From contig JACOUT010000011.1 of the NCBI GenBank assembly GCA_016177705.1, forward strand, positions 62,001 through 126,000: a DNA stretch of 64,000 bases, in the 5' to 3' direction. The DNA comes from Deltaproteobacteria bacterium (GTDB lineage Bacteria; Myxococcota; UBA727; VGSZ01). The notes beneath the pieces are model-generated. The model was not told the origin of the DNA and searched no databases. It saw nothing but the letters and a program-made list of their open reading frames with translations. Below, one piece after another: positions 58,035 to 64,000 of the stretch (the first letter of the stretch is position 1; each line of letters opens with the position of its first letter). The translations under genes were made by a program, and so were the position numbers.

Positions 58035-60020
58035 ATGGTGGCTACTCCCGCGGAGAGCACCGACGAAGACGTCCCACCAGGGACCGTCGTGCTCGGCCGC
58101 TACCAGATCCTCGGCAAGCTCGCTCAGGGCGGCATGGCCGAGGTGTACCTGGCGCGCCAGGTAGGCCCCGGCGGCTACCAGAAGCTGGTGGTCATCAAGC
58201 GCGTGCGGCCGCACCTGGCCAAGGACAGCGACTTCATCGGCATGTTCGTCAACGAGGCGCGCCTGGCCGCGATGATCAACCACCCCCACGTGGTGCAGAT
58301 CTTCGACCTGGGCGAGGACGACAACGCGCACGGTGGCACCGACTGGTTCCTGGCCATGGAGTACCTGGATGGCCGCGACATGCTGCAGGTCGGCCGCGCC
58401 TGCCGCTCGCACAACAAGGCGGTGCCCTTCGACGTCACCGCGCGCATCATCTCGGACGCCTGCGCCGGCCTCGAGCACGCCCACAACCTGCGCGGCGCCG
58501 ACGGCAAGCTGCTCGACCTGGTGCACCGCGACATGTCGCCCGAGAACGTCATCATCACCTTCGAAGGCCAGGTGAAGGTGGTCGATTTCGGCATCGCCAA
58601 GGCGCGCGACAACTCGATACGCACCCAGGCCGGCCAGATCAAGGGCAAGCTCGGCTACGTGGCACCCGAGGCCATCCTGGGCAAGCCGGTGGACGCGCGC
58701 GCCGACATCTTCGCCATCGGCGCCACCCTCTACCTCTTTCTGTCGGGCCGCCCCGCCTTCTCAGGCGCCACGCCCATGGAGATCTTCGAGCGCTCGCTCA
58801 AGCCGCCGCCGTCGCCGTCCGAGGTCAACAACCGCGTGCCGCCGGTGCTCGACCAGATCTGCGTCAAGGCGCTCGCGCAAGACCGCGACCAGCGCTACCG
58901 CACAGCCGGTGAGGTGCGCCAGGCGCTCGACGCCTACCTGACGTCGACGGGCCGCCCGCTCGGGCCGCCGCAGCTCGCGCAATTCATGCGCATCCTGTTT
59001 CCGCCGGAGAAAGACCCGGTGCGCCAGCGCATCGAGGGCCTGCTGGCGGCGGCGCAGTCCTTCGACATGCCGAAGACGCGCGTGCCGCCGGCGCCCGCCA
59101 GCAACGCGCCGCGCACCATCAGCGTGCCGCAGATGCCCAAGGCGCCGCCGCCGGCCCAGCCCTCGGTCTCCGAGGACACGGCGGTCTCCGGCCCCGACCG
59201 GACCATGCCGTCGATCGCGCCGCGCGCCGTCGAGATGCCGGCGCCGCACCCGAGCTCGGGCAGCGCTACGGTGCCCGCGCAGCGCCCGGCGACGGTCGCC
59301 GCCCCGGTCCGACCCTCGGCGCCGGTGGCCGCACCACGCCCCTCGACGCCGTTTCGCTCGGTGGGCGTCTCCGACGAGATCCCCGACGTCTCGAACCCGC
59401 GCGGCGCCTACCCGCCGCCGCCCGTCGAAGACGACGGCCGCACCCACGTCACCGCCGCTCCGCTGGTGCCGGTCACCGCCGAGGCCGACGTCATCGCGAC
59501 GCTCGACGCGAGCCCGGCGGTGCGCGCGCCGGTGAGCGCGAGCGCGCGCGCCGCGCTCGATGAGGCGACCTTGGGCGTCGACCTCGACGTCGAGGTGGGC
59601 GGGCGCACCGACGTCACCAACAACCTCGGCGCCGCGCGCGCCGCGCTCGAGGCCGACGACCTGCTGTCGGACGACGACATCGGCGACGCCGTGGCCGCGG
59701 CCACCGTGCGCACCGCGCCGACCTCGATGCCGCCGGTCCCCTCCGGCGAGGACGTGTCCGACGCCGACACCGTGCTACGCGGCCCGCTCGGGGGCTCCGC
59801 GTCGCAGCCCCCGGTGCAGCCGGAGGTGAGCGGCAGCCTGTTCGCGCCGCCGGCTGCGGATCTGGCGCGCGAGGATCTGGTCGAGGTGCCGGCCGTTGCT
59901 GCGCGGCGCGCCTCGACCGGCGAGATCTCGATTGCATTGCGCCTGGCGATGGCGGCACTCGGTGTTGCAACCGGGGCACTGCTCATCATGATTACACTGC
60001 TGTTGCTCGGTAAGATCTGA
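58035..60020 (+). CDS. Tail-anchored Ser/Thr protein kinase
   Basis: A 661-residue kinase. The domain at about residues 21-300 has LAQGGMAEVYLA, K55, HRDMSPENVI and VVDFGIAK. Residues 330-625 are a low-complexity Pro/Ala/Val/Asp linker, and one hydrophobic helix at about 634-657 (LRLAMAALGVATGALLIM) ends the protein, four residues from its C-terminus. This makes it a tail-anchored kinase like the one at 14.3 kb. It is divergent from accC with a 72-base gap. The ATG lacks a clear ribosome site. Targets are unknown; nearby FHA proteins are possible readers. Confidence 0.9.
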   Translation: MVATPAESTDEDVPPGTVVLGRYQILGKLAQGGMAEVYLARQVGPGGYQKLVVIKRVRPHLAKDSDFIGMFVNEARLAAMINHPHVVQIFDLGEDDNAHGGTDWFLAMEYLDGRDMLQVGRACRSHNKAVPFDVTARIISDACAGLEHAHNLRGADGKLLDLVHRDMSPENVIITFEGQVKVVDFGIAKARDNSIRTQAGQIKGKLGYVAPEAILGKPVDARADIFAIGATLYLFLSGRPAFSGATPMEIFERSLKPPPSPSEVNNRVPPVLDQICVKALAQDRDQRYRTAGEVRQALDAYLTSTGRPLGPPQLAQFMRILFPPEKDPVRQRIEGLLAAAQSFDMPKTRVPPAPASNAPRTISVPQMPKAPPPAQPSVSEDTAVSGPDRTMPSIAPRAVEMPAPHPSSGSATVPAQRPATVAAPVRPSAPVAAPRPSTPFRSVGVSDEIPDVSNPRGAYPPPPVEDDGRTHVTAAPLVPVTAEADVIATLDASPAVRAPVSASARAALDEATLGVDLDVEVGGRTDVTNNLGAARAALEADDLLSDDDIGDAVAAATVRTAPTSMPPVPSGEDVSDADTVLRGPLGGSASQPPVQPEVSGSLFAPPAADLAREDLVEVPAVAARRASTGEISIALRLAMAALGVATGALLIMITLLLLGKI

Positions 60021-60088
60021 TTCACAACACGTTTTGTGTCAGCACAGCAGCGGTTGCGGCAGCGGTTGTACGCCGAACGAATGGAAAA

Positions 60089-60107
60089 GTGTCACATTGA
60101 ATGACAC
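60089..60107. promoter_or_regulatory. Inverted repeat GTGTCA-N7-TGACAC upstream of nrdJ
   Basis: A perfect six-base inverted repeat with a seven-base spacer, 69 bases after the kinase stop. Another GTGTCA copy stands at 60036-60041. The pattern suits a dimeric regulator binding site; the regulator is unknown. Confidence 0.4.
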
Positions 60108-60180
60108 GGCGGCGCGTGCCGAGCGGCGCGGTAGTGAGCAGGGGCATACATCGGCGCGCCCACCCCCTGTCTCACACCTG

Positions 60181-60206
60181 AGGTGATCTCGGATTGTCGA
60201 TCACCT
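60181..60206. repeat. AGGTGATC-N10-GATCACCT hairpin upstream of nrdJ
   Basis: A perfect eight-base stem with a ten-base loop. It overlaps the palindrome CACCTGAGGTG at 60175-60185. No T-run follows, so it is more likely an operator or RNA structure than an intrinsic terminator. Confidence 0.55.
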
Positions 60207-60539
60207 TCGCGCACTTAGCGCTGCGCAAGTCCCGTTCCGCGAAAAAACGCGAATTGACGCAGGCCGGCACGCCATGTGTCTGAGAAGAAAAGAGTAATTG
60301 GCTAAACGCGGTGCGGCGCGCCACGCCGATCGACCGCCCGAATTCACAGCTTTTCCCCACCCTCGAGATCTAGGGGGCCAAGGCCCCGAGAATGCCCATA
60401 TTTTGTGCTTGTGTGCCGGGCGAGTGCGGCAGGGGGCGTTGACGCGCGACTCGCGTTCCGTGATACGAACCCTCCCACGCCCATCGCACCGGCTCCTTTC
60501 CAAAAGGAATTCGGGACGGGGGGTGGTTGCAGAATCAGC

Positions 60540-60588
60540 GTCGCGTGAAAACGCGACAGACAAGTGATTTGCGCTCCAGAAGGAGCGC
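60540..60588 (+). ncRNA. Candidate structured 5' leader RNA of nrdJ (tandem tetraloop hairpins)
   Basis: Two adjacent perfect seven-base stems: GTCGCGT-GAAA-ACGCGAC (GNRA tetraloop) and GCGCTCC-AGAA-GGAGCGC, 13 bases apart. They sit about 80 bases before the nrdJ start, in the presumed untranslated leader. Such paired tetraloop hairpins suggest a regulatory RNA; the identity is not established. Confidence 0.4.
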
Positions 60589-60668
60589 GGGGGACGTCTT
60601 TCTCAGCTACAGCGAGGGCGGGCCATGGGGCGACGCCAAGCCGGATGAGACGCAGCAAGGGAGGCTCG

Positions 60669-63683
<3,015 letters not shown>

Positions 63684-63797
63684 GAGAGGAAGCGCTCGAG
63701 GCCACGGCGCGCTCCACGGAGCCCGGTGCTCCCGAGAGCCGCGGCCTCGAGATCCGATCATCGATCGCGGCCGGACCGCGATCACGGGGACGATGAC

Positions 63798-64000
63798 GTG
63801 AACGACGAGAGCAAGTGGCGGCGCCAGCCGCTCAAGAACAGTTGGTACGACGATCACTTCGGCTACGACGCCTCGCCGCGCGAGGTGATCGAGAACCGCC
63901 TGGGCACCTTCGACCGGCTGCGCCTGACCCACGACGAGGAGGGGCTCGGCGCGCTGTCGGTGGAGCAGTTCTTCGACCTGTTCGATCCGAGCAGGCAGGC
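63798..64000 (+). CDS. Partial gene of unknown function, cut by the window end
   Basis: An open frame from a GTG (GGGGA about seven bases upstream) that runs past the right edge; 67 codons are visible. The residues are coding-like (WRRQPLKNSWYDDHFGYD, REVIENRLGTFDRLRL) with strong GC third-position bias. I do not recognise the product. It follows nrdJ by 114 bases on the same strand and may be cotranscribed with it. Confidence 0.55.
   Translation, partial: MNDESKWRRQPLKNSWYDDHFGYDASPREVIENRLGTFDRLRLTHDEEGLGALSVEQFFDLFDPSRQ

Larger units (their letters stand above)
60021..60668. other. Long structured leader/promoter region of nrdJ
   Basis: About 650 bases without a convincing gene, less GC-rich than its surroundings and full of inverted repeats (separate entries). 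GTGTCA occurs at 60036 and 60089, with its inverse TGACAC at 60102. The promoter of nrdJ must lie here. I saw no cobalamin-riboswitch core, though AGCCGGATGAGACGCAGC at 60640-60657 has a faint likeness to its B12 box. The ribosome site AAGGGAGG at 60657-60664 serves nrdJ. Confidence 0.5.

Noticed and set aside
60021..60120. NrdR box pair
   Set aside because: ACAC...GTGT elements were seen but with wrong spacing (5 instead of 8) and only one such copy.
60601..60668. Cobalamin riboswitch upstream of nrdJ
   Set aside because: One stretch faintly resembles the B12 box, but the conserved core (including the GCTGCCCCCGCAACTG-type segment) was not found.

Overview
The window is GC-rich DNA that looks like a Myxococcota (deltaproteobacterial, myxobacterium-like) chromosome. 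The evidence is the high density of Ser/Thr protein kinases (six, several with the HRDVSPHN-type catalytic loop common in myxobacteria), the FHA, PilZ and response-regulator proteins, the pyrH-frr pair with a divergent lexA, a class II ribonucleotide reductase, and several large lipoproteins. The species assignment is inference; no rRNA or tRNA gene is visible.

Layout. (1) About 0.1-9.1 kb is a surface-sugar type cluster: two radical SAM/SPASM proteins, an asparagine synthetase, a WbqC-like protein, an NDP-hexose 4,6-dehydratase, a DegT aminotransferase, a methyltransferase and a GNAT acetyltransferase, mostly with overlapping start/stop codons. (2) 9.1-17.9 kb is mixed: an isolated type III secretion export gate gene (sctV), lexA with a candidate operator, pyrH, frr, a flavin reductase, a tail-anchored kinase, a SufS-like cysteine desulfurase and an NmrA-like protein. 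(3) 18.0-29.4 kb is the most interesting part, a probable undescribed RiPP (modified peptide) locus. It has a TolC-like outer membrane protein, an M50 protease/HlyD fusion, a second HlyD protein, a fusion of alpha/beta-hydrolase, PqqD-like domain and PaaK-like adenylating domain, a fused YcaO cyclodehydratase, and a 37-residue precursor peptide followed by a strong terminator. (4) 29.4-33.1 kb is a large zinc metalloprotease lipoprotein. (5) 33.1-49.6 kb is a dense signalling island: a kinase/AAA ATPase, a GAF-PP2C phosphatase, four proteins sharing a STAS-like plus zinc-ribbon module (three fused to kinases), a pseudo-receiver/RsbW-like ATPase, a PilZ/FHA protein and a PilZ/receiver protein. 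Together these look like a partner-switching network. (6) 49.7-64 kb holds a DUF4143-type ATPase, clpB, a secreted protein, a lipoprotein, an FHA protein, accC, another tail-anchored kinase, nrdJ with a long structured leader, and the start of an unrecognised gene.

How the parts work together (inference). In region 3 the precursor leader would be bound by PqqD-like recognition domains. YcaO would cyclise Cys/Ser/Thr in the core, the hydrolase/adenylating fusion would tailor or activate, and the M50-HlyD, HlyD and TolC proteins would cleave and export. In region 5 kinases and a PP2C phosphatase would set the phosphorylation state of STAS proteins that partner the RsbW-like ATPase, with FHA and PilZ proteins reading phospho-threonine and possibly c-di-GMP.
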